Made by a program: the position numbers and the translations under genes. Shown here piece by piece: positions 51,989 to 60,235 of a stretch of 64,000 nucleotides of DNA (position 1 is its first letter; every line of letters starts with the position of its first letter). The notes beneath the pieces are model-generated. The model was not told the origin of the DNA. It was given only the letters and a program-made list of their open reading frames with translations, and did not search any database. Origin of the DNA: Bacteroidota bacterium (GTDB lineage: Bacteria; Bacteroidota; Bacteroidia; Bacteroidales; FEN-979); contig JAPLDI010000007.1 in assembly GCA_026391795.1 (NCBI GenBank), positions 62,001 to 126,000 on the forward strand, given 5' to 3'.

Positions 51989-53116
51989 ATGCTGACACTC
52001 CTGAAAAATGCACAGGTCTATGGTCCGGATCACTTCGGAAAGAAAGATATCCTGACTGGCGGACATATCATCCTTGCCATAAATGATCACCTGGAACCTC
52101 CCGCGGGAGCGGATGTGAACGTCATTGACTGTAAAGGACTCCGGATTGTTCCCGGGTTCATCGACAGCCATGTGCATATTACAGGAGGGGGCGGTGAAGG
52201 CGGGCCGGCAAGCAGGATGCCTGAACTCCAGCTAAACATGATGTTTGAGGGCGGTGTCACTACCGTGATTGGATGCCTTGGTACGGATGGCATCACCCGA
52301 ACAGTGGAAAGCGTGCTGATGAAAGTCAAATCCCTGCGGGCACTGGGTGTTTCCGCCTGGATGTATACCGGGGCATACCAGGTTCCCACCCCTACAATTA
52401 CAGGCGATATCGGAAAAGACATTGCCCTGTTCGAAGAGATCATCGGGGTTGGCGAGATTGCCATCTCCGACCACCGTTCTTCGGTCCCTTCGGTTGCAGA
52501 ACTGGCCCGCATCACAGCCCAGGCCCGCGTGGCAGGCATGATTGGCGGAAAGGCCGGCATTGTTAATGTACACATGGGAGATGCCAAGGACCCATTTCGT
52601 CCCCTCCATGAAGTGGTCGCCAGCACCGAGATGGGATACCGGCAGTTCGTGCCGACCCATTGCAACCGTAACCCATACATATTTGAAGATTCCAGGGAAT
52701 ACGGGAAAAAGGGCTATGTGGATATCACCACAAGCTCTTATCCTTACGATAAGGATGTAGAGATAAAACCATCAGTGGCGCTAAAACAGCTGCTTGAAGC
52801 AGGTGTCCCTGACGATCATATCACATTCACATCCGATGGCTGTGGTTCGCTTCCCAGTTTCGATGCGGAAGGAAGGCTGATCAAGATTGATATGGGTTTG
52901 CCGTCATCCATTCTGAGGGAGATCAAGGAATCTGTGATGGAGGATAAAATCCCCCTGGAAACCGCTTTAAAAGTTGCCACTTCCAACCCTGCCGATATCC
53001 TTAAGTTAAAACGGAAAGGTCATATCCGGGAAGGTGGCGATGCAGACTTGCTACTGGTTGATGATGGGTTCAATATTATTTACCTGATGGCGATGGGCAA
53101 TATTGTGCAAGGGTGA
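51989..53116 (+). CDS. iadA: Isoaspartyl (beta-aspartyl) dipeptidase
   Basis: 375 residues, cytoplasmic (no signal peptide). Amidohydrolase fold: PGFIDSHVHITGGGGEGG (His61, His63 metal ligands), GVTTVIGCLGTDG, GEIAISDHRSS, FVPTHCNRNPYIFE, FTSDGCGSLP (catalytic Asp) and a typical C-terminal strand GGDADLLLVDDG. It splits beta-Asp-Xaa dipeptides, exactly the product of the divergent cyanophycinase. At position 156 a Glu stands where the E. coli enzyme has, as I recall, the carboxylated metal-bridging Lys (GVKCAISDH). It starts 124 bp from the cyanophycinase gene; the AT-rich gap holds both promoters. The M28 peptidase follows 45 bp later. Confidence 0.93.
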   Translation: MLTLLKNAQVYGPDHFGKKDILTGGHIILAINDHLEPPAGADVNVIDCKGLRIVPGFIDSHVHITGGGGEGGPASRMPELQLNMMFEGGVTTVIGCLGTDGITRTVESVLMKVKSLRALGVSAWMYTGAYQVPTPTITGDIGKDIALFEEIIGVGEIAISDHRSSVPSVAELARITAQARVAGMIGGKAGIVNVHMGDAKDPFRPLHEVVASTEMGYRQFVPTHCNRNPYIFEDSREYGKKGYVDITTSSYPYDKDVEIKPSVALKQLLEAGVPDDHITFTSDGCGSLPSFDAEGRLIKIDMGLPSSILREIKESVMEDKIPLETALKVATSNPADILKLKRKGHIREGGDADLLLVDDGFNIIYLMAMGNIVQG

Positions 53117-53161
53117 TAAAGTGAAAATATTTTTATTTAATTTAAACTTGCCTGCTTCATT

Positions 53162-54790
53162 ATGAGAAGATTCGTTTTATGCACCCTGGTTTTTCTATTG
53201 ACTGCCAGTATCCTTCGGTCACAAACGGAAACCCATTCTGTGCCGCCGCCTTCGGTGAATGATTTTACAGGGATCCAGTCATTTCTCTCATCCGACTGGA
53301 TGGAAGGGCGCGAAGCCGATACCCGCGGTGGGTTCATGGCAGCTGATTTCATTGCCTCCCTGATGCAGCTCAACGGACTGCTGCCATACGGTGATACCGG
53401 TAATATCAAAGAGCACCGAACAAACCAACCCTTCAACCGTTCCTATTTCCAGGATTTTGAACTGATCCGTTACCGGGTTGAGAAATCTTCTCTTGCCCTT
53501 ATCAAGGCGTCGCCGGAAGGAGAATCGGTTCTTCAATTCGTTCCCGGCGTCGATTTTGAGACCAGCCCGGTTCCCTTCAGCTTAAAGGAAGAGGCATCAC
53601 TGGTATTTGCCGGTTACGGTATTGAAGCCCCGGGGAAAGGTTATGATGATTACCGTGGCATTGATGTCAGGGACCGTATCGTCCTTATTGCAGCAGGATT
53701 CCCCGGCCATTCTGATACAACTTCCGCTGCCTGGAAAAAACTGGGCAAGTCCTTCGGCAGAGAATTCTCAAAATTATCCGTTAAACTCCGGGTAGCTGAA
53801 AAACACGGAGCTAAAGCAGTGATCCTCATTGGTCCGGAAGGAGGGACAGAACCCTTCCTCCCTGCAATCCATAACCGGGATCTTATAAACAGTGCAATGA
53901 ACTCAGCCAAACCAGAGCCTGATTACGAGGATGCCGAATATTACCTGCCCGGAGATACAGGCATGGTGTACATTCCCTGTTTCAGCCTGAGTACCGGTGT
54001 TGCCCGTCTCCTGCTGATGGGGACGGCGATTGACCTGCCCGGCTTTGAAAGAAAGGCAGCCGGTGACTTGCTGTCATCGTCGATGGCTGTCAGCGGGAAA
54101 AAACTCAGGTTATCGGTCGAGGTTGCACGGGACGCGGTGGGGGTCCGGAATGTCCTCGGAATAATTCCCGGCCACGATACCGGGAAGAACATTCTTATCG
54201 GGTCGCATTTTGATCACCTGGGGGTCAGAAAAGGAGTGATCTACAACGGGGCCGATGACAATGCATCAGGGGTTTCCGGAATGCTGGCATTGGCAAAAAA
54301 CTGGGCGGGCCATCCTGAAAAACCGTCGTGCAACATTATTTTTGCAGCCTGGACCGCCGAAGAAAAAGGGCTTTTAGGCAGCGACTGGTTTGTACGGCAT
54401 TCGGGGATCCTTTCCGGCAGTTTGTCGGTTGTCATTAATATGGATATGATTTCAAGAAGCGCCCCTGAAGATACGCTTGGCCGACAACTCAGCATTGGAA
54501 CGCTGCCCATGAATGAGGACCTGAAGACCTTGGCTAAAAAAATCAATTCACACCTGAAACATCCCTTTGTCCTTGATCTCTGGGATGTGACAGGACACAC
54601 GGGAAGCGATTACGCTCATTTTGCAGAAAGGAAGATTCCGGTAATGACTTTTTTCTCGGGATTTCATGATGACTACCATACCCCCCGCGATATCTGGTCA
54701 AAAACAGATCCCGTGAAGATGGAGGAGATCCTGAAGATCGTCAATGAATGCATCCTGGAAACGTCAGAGAACCCTCCGGCCAGAAAATGA
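53162..54790 (+). CDS. Secreted M28-family metallopeptidase with PA domain
   Basis: 542 residues. Signal peptide (MRRFVLCTLVFLLTASILRS); a PA-like insertion (SLVFAGYGIEAPGKGYDDYRGIDVRDRIVLIAAG) in the first half; then the M28 di-zinc site GSHFDHLGV, GADDNASGVSGML, WTAEEKGLLGSDWF, VVINMDMISR and FHDDYHTPRD. It should be an exported aminopeptidase or carboxypeptidase. Follows iadA on the same strand and ends two bases before the stop of the convergent racemase gene. It fits a peptide-scavenging role in this locus. Confidence 0.92.
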   Translation: MRRFVLCTLVFLLTASILRSQTETHSVPPPSVNDFTGIQSFLSSDWMEGREADTRGGFMAADFIASLMQLNGLLPYGDTGNIKEHRTNQPFNRSYFQDFELIRYRVEKSSLALIKASPEGESVLQFVPGVDFETSPVPFSLKEEASLVFAGYGIEAPGKGYDDYRGIDVRDRIVLIAAGFPGHSDTTSAAWKKLGKSFGREFSKLSVKLRVAEKHGAKAVILIGPEGGTEPFLPAIHNRDLINSAMNSAKPEPDYEDAEYYLPGDTGMVYIPCFSLSTGVARLLLMGTAIDLPGFERKAAGDLLSSSMAVSGKKLRLSVEVARDAVGVRNVLGIIPGHDTGKNILIGSHFDHLGVRKGVIYNGADDNASGVSGMLALAKNWAGHPEKPSCNIIFAAWTAEEKGLLGSDWFVRHSGILSGSLSVVINMDMISRSAPEDTLGRQLSIGTLPMNEDLKTLAKKINSHLKHPFVLDLWDVTGHTGSDYAHFAERKIPVMTFFSGFHDDYHTPRDIWSKTDPVKMEEILKIVNECILETSENPPARK

Positions 54791-54792
54791 TA

Positions 54793-55905
54793 TCAATCTG
54801 CTTTTTGGGCAACACTTCTCACCGTTACGTCATCCAGTGCCCTCATGTTGACCTCCACACCGATTCCGGGTTTGTCAGGAACGTCCATGGTACCGTCGGG
54901 GTTAACCACAAATTCAGGTATCACGATATCTTCCTTATAATATCTTTTGCTTGCCGAAATATCACCCGGCAGGGTGAAATTTGAAAGAGAAGCCAGTGCC
55001 ACATTGCCTGCCCTGCCAATTCCGGATTCAAGCATACCCCCACACCACACCGGAATGTTCATGCCGGCGCAATAATCATGAATCAGCCTGGATTCGGTGA
55101 ACCCTCCTACCCGTCCGGGTTTAATGTTGATCACCCTGCAACTGTCCAGTTCGATAGCGGCCCGGGTGTCGTCAAGTGAGTGGATGCTTTCGTCGAGGCA
55201 GATGGGTGTTTTAAGCTCACGCTGGAGTTTAGAATGATCAAAGATGTCTTCATATCCGAGGGGCTGTTCAATCAGCAGCAGCCCGTAATCATCCATTTTT
55301 TTAAAAATACTGATATCCTCCAGCCTGTATGCTGAATTGGCATCCACCTGAAGCAACATTCCGGGAAACTGCTTTCGCAGCGCCTCAACGAATTGCAGGT
55401 CATTACCCGGGGCGATCTTGATCTTGATCCGTTTGTAGCCTTCTGCAAGATAACCCTCAACCTTTGTAATGAGTCCGCCTACCGAATCCTGAATGCCGAT
55501 GCTTACACCGACATCAATCTTTTTACGGGTCCCTCCCAGCATCCGGGATAAGGAAATGCCTTTTGTTTTCGCGAAGGCATCCCATAAAGCGGCTTCAAGA
55601 CCTGCTTTTGCCATCATGTGTCCCCGGACCTTGGCATACATGGCAATGGCTTCATCAACACTCTGAAGATCTTTGCCCAGCAAGGAGGGAATTAAAAAAT
55701 CTGTAAGGATGTGCCAGGCGGTCGGGACCGTCTCGTAGGAATAAAAGGGAGTCCCTTCAGCCACACTTTCACCCCATCCGGTTACCCCTTCTGCATTAAC
55801 CTTTACAATGATATGCTCTTCATCATATTCGGTACCCATCGACGTTACGAACGGGCTTACCAGAACCAGCTTGACATGCCGCAGTTCAATTCGTTCAATA
55901 CGCAT
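54793..55905 (-). CDS. N-acylamino-acid racemase / o-succinylbenzoate synthase-like enolase
   Basis: 370 residues. Muconate-lactonising/enolase-superfamily fold: KRIKIKIAP (KxK base), LLQVDANSAY (Asp metal ligand), LLIEQPLGYEDI (Glu), PICLDESIHS (Asp), VINIKPGRVGGFTESRLIHDYC (second Lys base) and VWCGGMLESGIGRAGNVALAS. The whole matches the MenC/NAAAR group, in which N-succinyl-Arg/Lys racemases and OSBS activity coexist. No men gene is nearby, so menaquinone synthesis is not suggested; in this peptide locus racemisation of N-acylated amino acids or dipeptides is more likely. It is 40 bp after the M14 gene on the same strand. Confidence 0.9.
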   Translation of the reverse strand: MRIERIELRHVKLVLVSPFVTSMGTEYDEEHIIVKVNAEGVTGWGESVAEGTPFYSYETVPTAWHILTDFLIPSLLGKDLQSVDEAIAMYAKVRGHMMAKAGLEAALWDAFAKTKGISLSRMLGGTRKKIDVGVSIGIQDSVGGLITKVEGYLAEGYKRIKIKIAPGNDLQFVEALRKQFPGMLLQVDANSAYRLEDISIFKKMDDYGLLLIEQPLGYEDIFDHSKLQRELKTPICLDESIHSLDDTRAAIELDSCRVINIKPGRVGGFTESRLIHDYCAGMNIPVWCGGMLESGIGRAGNVALASLSNFTLPGDISASKRYYKEDIVIPEFVVNPDGTMDVPDKPGIGVEVNMRALDDVTVRSVAQKAD

Positions 55906-55945
55906 ACTGTTTTTTTTAATGGTTTATACCATGGATTATTGATTC

Positions 55946-57466
55946 TTATTTCTCAACACGTAAAACAGGAAATGGACTTCCCTTCTTTAAAAGACCGGCA
56001 TACCTGTGATAGGTCTCCAGTCCAAGCATCGACTTCGGCTCCAGGGCAAGCACCACAAGGATGCCTTTCAGCTGGGCTGTCGGGATAAAAATAAATCCGT
56101 GATCCGGGGGAAGTTCCTTCAGGATGTCTGATGCAAGCTGAGGATCTGCAACCCGATCCCCTTCAAAATCCGCGGAGTCGACTGAGGTTATTCTGTATTG
56201 CACAAAATGCTCACCCGGATATTTTTTCAGGGGGATCTGTTCAAGCGAAAGTCTCTCTGCCCACTCCACCAGATCTTTATTATCTTTTGGGATCAGGTAT
56301 CCTGATGGCTTCCTTACATCATAAATTGATTTCACCACAGGGCGGTAATCTTTTACAGTGACCAGGGTGTCGTTGTGTGAATAATAGGAATAGAGCGGGA
56401 TCGTCAGGAATTGCCCGTTGGCAATGTGTTGTGATTGAACCGATATCTTCTGCCCGGGATCAGCGGATAGCAGCTTTTTTCGTTCCCCGGAGATGAGGGT
56501 CCTGATCTTTCCCTTATTCGAATAAGTGTACTCGAGCAGCCCCCGCATGCCGGCCATCTGTCCTTCGGCCCTGTGCTGAAGGTTATCAATGGAATCATCC
56601 TTGCCGTTCATGCCTTCCTGGATAAAGGAAAAAGTGCCCTGAATCCCGAAACTCTGTCGTCCGTCATTGATATCGAAGGTACTGTGCCTGATATAATCGA
56701 TTTCGGGCGGACCACCCGGACTATAGGTGAATGATGAAAAATTCCTGGCATGAAGATAGCTGAAAATAAAGGGAAGATAATCGTCATCTGATAATTTCCG
56801 GATGCTTTCTGCAACGTTCAGATTGGTCGTCGTGCCTATGTTAAGATCTGTGTTTTTCCGGTATCCGTATTTTTTCCACTCCTCACCGAATGGTGAATAT
56901 TCATGAACATCCATGGTCACTTCGAAGAGGTACCTGTCAAAAAGCTGGTGCAGTGCGATTGTTTCAGGTTCGGTAAGGATCAGGTGGTTTCGGTTAAGAT
57001 CCATCCCATTCGCGTTACGCCTCTGGTTGACCTCTGACCCATCCGGATTTACCTGGGGGATCAACGCCAGGTCGATTTTATTAAAAAGATAGCGGTTTAC
57101 CGGTCTCAGCAGTTCCAGCGCAAGCAGCAACGCCCCCTCCTTTCCCGATTGTTCATTCCCATGCTGCTGGGCAAAGATGAGGACTTTAATTTTCGTGGTA
57201 TCCTTACCAAATCCTGACAAGGAAAATTTCATTGCATAAAGGTTCCTTCCCTGCACTGAATGCCCGATGATTTCTGTTTTCATCAATCCCGACTTCCTGC
57301 CAAGAAGCTCAACATAGGAAGAGAGTTCAGGATATGAGGTCAGCTTACTGTACTTGTTGATGACCAAAGGAGGTGAAGGGGTCTGGGCAATAACCACGAC
57401 GGAAACCAGATGAAAAATTGTCAGCAGTATGGCTGCCTGTTTCATGGAACGGAAGATTGAGTTCAT
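55946..57466 (-). CDS. Secreted M14-family zinc carboxypeptidase
   Basis: 506 residues. Signal peptide (hydrophobic run ILLTIFHLVSVVVIAQ); the start may be the ATG at 57466 or the one at 57445 (MKQAAIL). M14 site: LIFAQQHGNEQSGKEGALLLALELL (HxxE zinc ligands), LIPQVNPDGSEVNQRRNANGMDLNRNH (substrate-binding Arg) and VTMDVHEYSPFG (third zinc His). The C-terminal 150 residues form an extra beta-rich part. It would trim C-terminal residues of peptides outside the cell. Forms an operon with the racemase-like gene. Confidence 0.9.
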   Translation of the reverse strand: MNSIFRSMKQAAILLTIFHLVSVVVIAQTPSPPLVINKYSKLTSYPELSSYVELLGRKSGLMKTEIIGHSVQGRNLYAMKFSLSGFGKDTTKIKVLIFAQQHGNEQSGKEGALLLALELLRPVNRYLFNKIDLALIPQVNPDGSEVNQRRNANGMDLNRNHLILTEPETIALHQLFDRYLFEVTMDVHEYSPFGEEWKKYGYRKNTDLNIGTTTNLNVAESIRKLSDDDYLPFIFSYLHARNFSSFTYSPGGPPEIDYIRHSTFDINDGRQSFGIQGTFSFIQEGMNGKDDSIDNLQHRAEGQMAGMRGLLEYTYSNKGKIRTLISGERKKLLSADPGQKISVQSQHIANGQFLTIPLYSYYSHNDTLVTVKDYRPVVKSIYDVRKPSGYLIPKDNKDLVEWAERLSLEQIPLKKYPGEHFVQYRITSVDSADFEGDRVADPQLASDILKELPPDHGFIFIPTAQLKGILVVLALEPKSMLGLETYHRYAGLLKKGSPFPVLRVEK

Positions 57467-57618
57467 GGTAAAGCGAAAATAGGAAAAAATATCACAGGTC
57501 TCACTTCACCTTCACAAATTCTGGTTGAAAACGATCTGAAGGAATCTCTGCAGATCAGACCGGGTAATCACGTGTACGAATTCTGGGAGTTGAAGAAAAG
57601 CATTATTCTTAACTACCT

Positions 57619-57650
57619 ATTGTATCCATTATAGATTCTGTTTAACTTTG
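57619..57650 (+). promoter_or_regulatory. Predicted promoter for the DUF2231-like gene
   Basis: TAACTTTG at 57643-57650 is a perfect TAnnTTTG -7 box, with ATTG (57619-57622) 20 bp upstream as a near -33 box. The start codon at 57736 is about 85 bp downstream. The remaining 270-bp gap shows nothing else. Confidence 0.45.
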
Positions 57651-57735
57651 CTCACCTGTGATGCAGGAGGATATAATGACATTTACATCCGCTTTCTAAA
57701 TCCAAATTCATAAAAATCAATTCAAAATCAATTCT

Positions 57736-58191
57736 ATGAATTCAGCTCAGTTCCATCTCTTATTTACACATTTGCCGATCGTCGGTCTGGGATTAGCAAT
57801 CCTTGTCAATCTTTTTGCCCTCATCCGAAAAAGTGAGGAACTTCAGAAATTTTCTCTCTGGTGTTACCTGGTTCTGGGTATCTTCGGACTCCTTGCTTAC
57901 ATCACCGGCGATGGTGCAGGAGAGATCATGAAAACCTACCCGGGGATCACGGACGATGTCATTGAACCTCACGAAAACATGGCGCTTTTTTTCTTTATCG
58001 GGCTGATGATCACCTCCGCATTTTCCATCCTGGCCCTTTATCTGGTCAAGACCCGGGTTCATTTGCTGAAACGGTTCAACCTCTACCTTCTCATTGCCGC
58101 ACTTCTGATCAGTATCCTGGCGGTGATGACAGGATCTACGGGGGGGGCGATCCGCCACACGGAGATCAGGCAGGGGATGTATAAAAAATAA
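57736..58191 (+). CDS. DUF2231-like four-helix membrane protein
   Basis: 151 residues with four membrane helices. The first has the family pattern FHLLFTHLPIVGLGLAILVN (His residues in helix 1), the second LVLGIFGLLAYITGDGAGEI, and a PHENMALFF stretch precedes the third. DUF2231 proteins are small membrane proteins, some predicted to bind haem through these His. Function unknown. It is not clearly in an operon; the next gene is 87 bp away. Confidence 0.65.
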   Translation: MNSAQFHLLFTHLPIVGLGLAILVNLFALIRKSEELQKFSLWCYLVLGIFGLLAYITGDGAGEIMKTYPGITDDVIEPHENMALFFFIGLMITSAFSILALYLVKTRVHLLKRFNLYLLIAALLISILAVMTGSTGGAIRHTEIRQGMYKK

Positions 58192-58278
58192 ATTGACCCT
58201 GATTTGTAATTGTCATCCGGTGAGTTTTCTTAACTTTATAACCAGATATACTTTATCACTCACAAAAACTGCACTTTT

Positions 58279-58662
58279 ATGAAAAGGACACTTGCCTTCA
58301 TGATCATTCTTTCCATCGCATTTGCGGCCTTCACCGGGTGCAAAAAAAAGAGCTCTGAGATCACCTGCAATCTCGCCACTGCCGTCAACACGCCACCGGT
58401 TGATATGCAGGTAGTATATTCAGCAGCCCAGTCGGGGGATGGTGTCATGGTATCGTTAACCTATCAGACCATCACAGGACCCGTCACTGTTGCAAATCCC
58501 AAACTGCCATGGAGTGACACTGTCTCAGTGCTTACCAGCACCAATGTGAAGATGACAGCATCCGGTACGGTCAAGAATGGCAGCCTGATCATAGCCTATA
58601 AAGGCAGCAGCGGAGGTTCGCAGATCCTGGGCAGCGATTACTGCGAGCAATCGTCGGATTAG
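58279..58662 (+). CDS. Small lipoprotein of unknown function
   Basis: 127 residues, not recognised. Lipoprotein signal (IAFAAFTGCKKK, Cys at about 21). The mature part is a single probable beta-sandwich: VDMQVVYSAAQSGDGVMVSLTYQTI, GPVTVANPKLPWSDTVSVLTS, SLIIAYKGSSGG, and two Cys (EITCNL, DYCEQ) that could form a disulfide. Likely faces the periplasm or surface. No partner gene is evident. Confidence 0.7.
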   Translation: MKRTLAFMIILSIAFAAFTGCKKKSSEITCNLATAVNTPPVDMQVVYSAAQSGDGVMVSLTYQTITGPVTVANPKLPWSDTVSVLTSTNVKMTASGTVKNGSLIIAYKGSSGGSQILGSDYCEQSSD

Positions 58663-58700
58663 GCGCACGATACAGGCGTACACCGCACTTAAGAAAAGAA

Positions 58701-59147
58701 TTATTTAGTATCTGACTTGGGCTTGTCGACCGTGCACTGGATCCCGGCTTTCCTGCATACGCTTAAGATGGCATCTACCGCATAATCGGTTGATTGTTTC
58801 TCTGCATCGTCAACATGGGCGGCAGAAACTGTAATCTGCGAAAAACCGTCGGACAGAGAATCCACTTTTAAAGTCACATCCGCTTTTCCCTTTGTGAATT
58901 CCACCTGGCGTTGTGCATTGTCGATACGGCTGATCCCGAATTTCTTGTTATGCGTCAATGTATCCACAACGGCTTTATAGACACGGTACGTTTTGGCATC
59001 GATGAGTACCGTTGCGACATCGGCATGGGTAGAATGCATCGACTTGATCTTCCTGGCAATCGTAACGAATTGAGCATGTACCGGCACCAAAGCAAGGAGA
59101 AGGAATCCGGTCAGGAGAAAGAGTGAATACTTTTTAGTGGTTTTCAT
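58701..59147 (-). CDS. Secreted protein of unknown function
   Basis: 148 residues with a signal peptide ending near VHAQF. The mature part (FVTIARKIKSMHSTHADVATVLIDAKTYRVYKAVVDTL ... DVTLKVDSLSDGFSQITVSAAHVDDAEKQSTD) alternates strands and helices like a small alpha/beta domain, and ends with a Cys pair (CRKAGIQC). Not recognised. Convergent with the lipoprotein upstream; monocistronic. Confidence 0.7.
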   Translation of the reverse strand: MKTTKKYSLFLLTGFLLLALVPVHAQFVTIARKIKSMHSTHADVATVLIDAKTYRVYKAVVDTLTHNKKFGISRIDNAQRQVEFTKGKADVTLKVDSLSDGFSQITVSAAHVDDAEKQSTDYAVDAILSVCRKAGIQCTVDKPKSDTK

Positions 59148-59369
59148 GACAGTTCTTTTTTTAATCCCATTAGCAGGAACGTTCCCGGCAAATATATCAA
59201 GATTATAGCTTAAAAAACCTGCCCGGTTTTTATAAAAGCATGGAGATTCATTTTATCATTTTTTGATTTGAATATAATACATATTCAATTCTTCCTTATT
59301 ATTTTTGATGCTTTCTCAACGTGCATGTCTTAAAATCTGACACCGTAAAATGAAATAATCCTATCCTCC

Positions 59370-60182
59370 ATGGCAACAAAGATTTCTTTACCCCGATCGG
59401 TACAGGGTGTGTTTCTCAAACAGGTTACTGATGAATTTGTAAGGCAGCCGCTGCAAAAGGAAGAAATCCTGAGGCTGAGTGATATTGAGCATCTCCCAAA
59501 AAATGTTCAGGCATACATTATAGGGACCGGTGCCATCGGGAAGCCGAGGGTTCAGAACCTCTGGCTTGAATTCGATGCGAAGATGTTCAGAAAACCGGGT
59601 GACCGGCCGATGGTATGCGATGTGGTTCAATACAGCTTCTTTGGTACCTACACCAGGATCTTCTTTCTCAAGGCAAAAATATTCGGAATCCCTGCCCGGG
59701 TGCTGCATTCCTACATCAACTGCAACGCAACGATGTGGGTTCGCATCGCTTCCCTTTTCAACATGGTTCATATTACCGGTCCGAAACTTACGGCAACGGA
59801 GACTGTGACCGTGCTGAACGACCTTTGTGCCTTCGCGCCTTCAGCCCTGGTCGACAAGCGGCTGAGCTGGAAAGAAATTGATTCCCAGAAGACAGAGGTC
59901 ACGCTGCATAACGATCCTTACAAGGTGAAGGCTTTGCTGTATTTCAACAAGCAGGGTGAGCTGATCAATTTTGAATCGGATGACCGGCCGGATGTCGCCG
60001 GAAAACCAGGGCGGCAGGATTTCAAGTGGTCGACTCCTCTTCGGAATTATAAAGAGACCGGTATTCTGAAACTGAACAGCGAAGGTGAGGCAATCTACCA
60101 TTATCCGGAAGGGAATTTTTCCTACGGAACATTTACACTCCGAACGATAGAATATAATCTGAGCGGACCCAAAGAGAGGTAA
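59370..60182 (+). CDS. DUF6544-like protein
   Basis: 270 residues, no signal peptide. The sequence QAYIIGTGAIGKPRVQNLWLEFDAKMF, FLKAKIFGIPARVLHSYINCNATMWVRIASLFNMV and LTATETVTVLNDLCAFAPSALVD matches the DUF6544 pattern as I know it (family of unknown function found in many bacteria). A hydrophobic middle may touch the membrane. No partner gene. Convergent with the phospholipase-barrel gene. Confidence 0.65.
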   Translation: MATKISLPRSVQGVFLKQVTDEFVRQPLQKEEILRLSDIEHLPKNVQAYIIGTGAIGKPRVQNLWLEFDAKMFRKPGDRPMVCDVVQYSFFGTYTRIFFLKAKIFGIPARVLHSYINCNATMWVRIASLFNMVHITGPKLTATETVTVLNDLCAFAPSALVDKRLSWKEIDSQKTEVTLHNDPYKVKALLYFNKQGELINFESDDRPDVAGKPGRQDFKWSTPLRNYKETGILKLNSEGEAIYHYPEGNFSYGTFTLRTIEYNLSGPKER

Positions 60183-60235
60183 AACCGTTTTTAGTCGGTT
60201 TCTGCGAAAGCGTGAATTGCTTACCGAAGAGCATG

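Noticed and set aside
52087..52680. 197-codon open frame on the minus strand inside iadA
   Set aside because: It is antisense to a strongly supported amidohydrolase gene with all motifs in place; composition (Pro/Ser/Thr rich) is that of a shadow frame.
54793..55905. Dipeptide (L-Ala-D/L-Glu) epimerase as the enolase family
   Set aside because: The GGMLESGIGRAGNVALAS and PGRVGGFTES patterns fit NAAAR/OSBS better than YcjG-type epimerases; substrate remains open.
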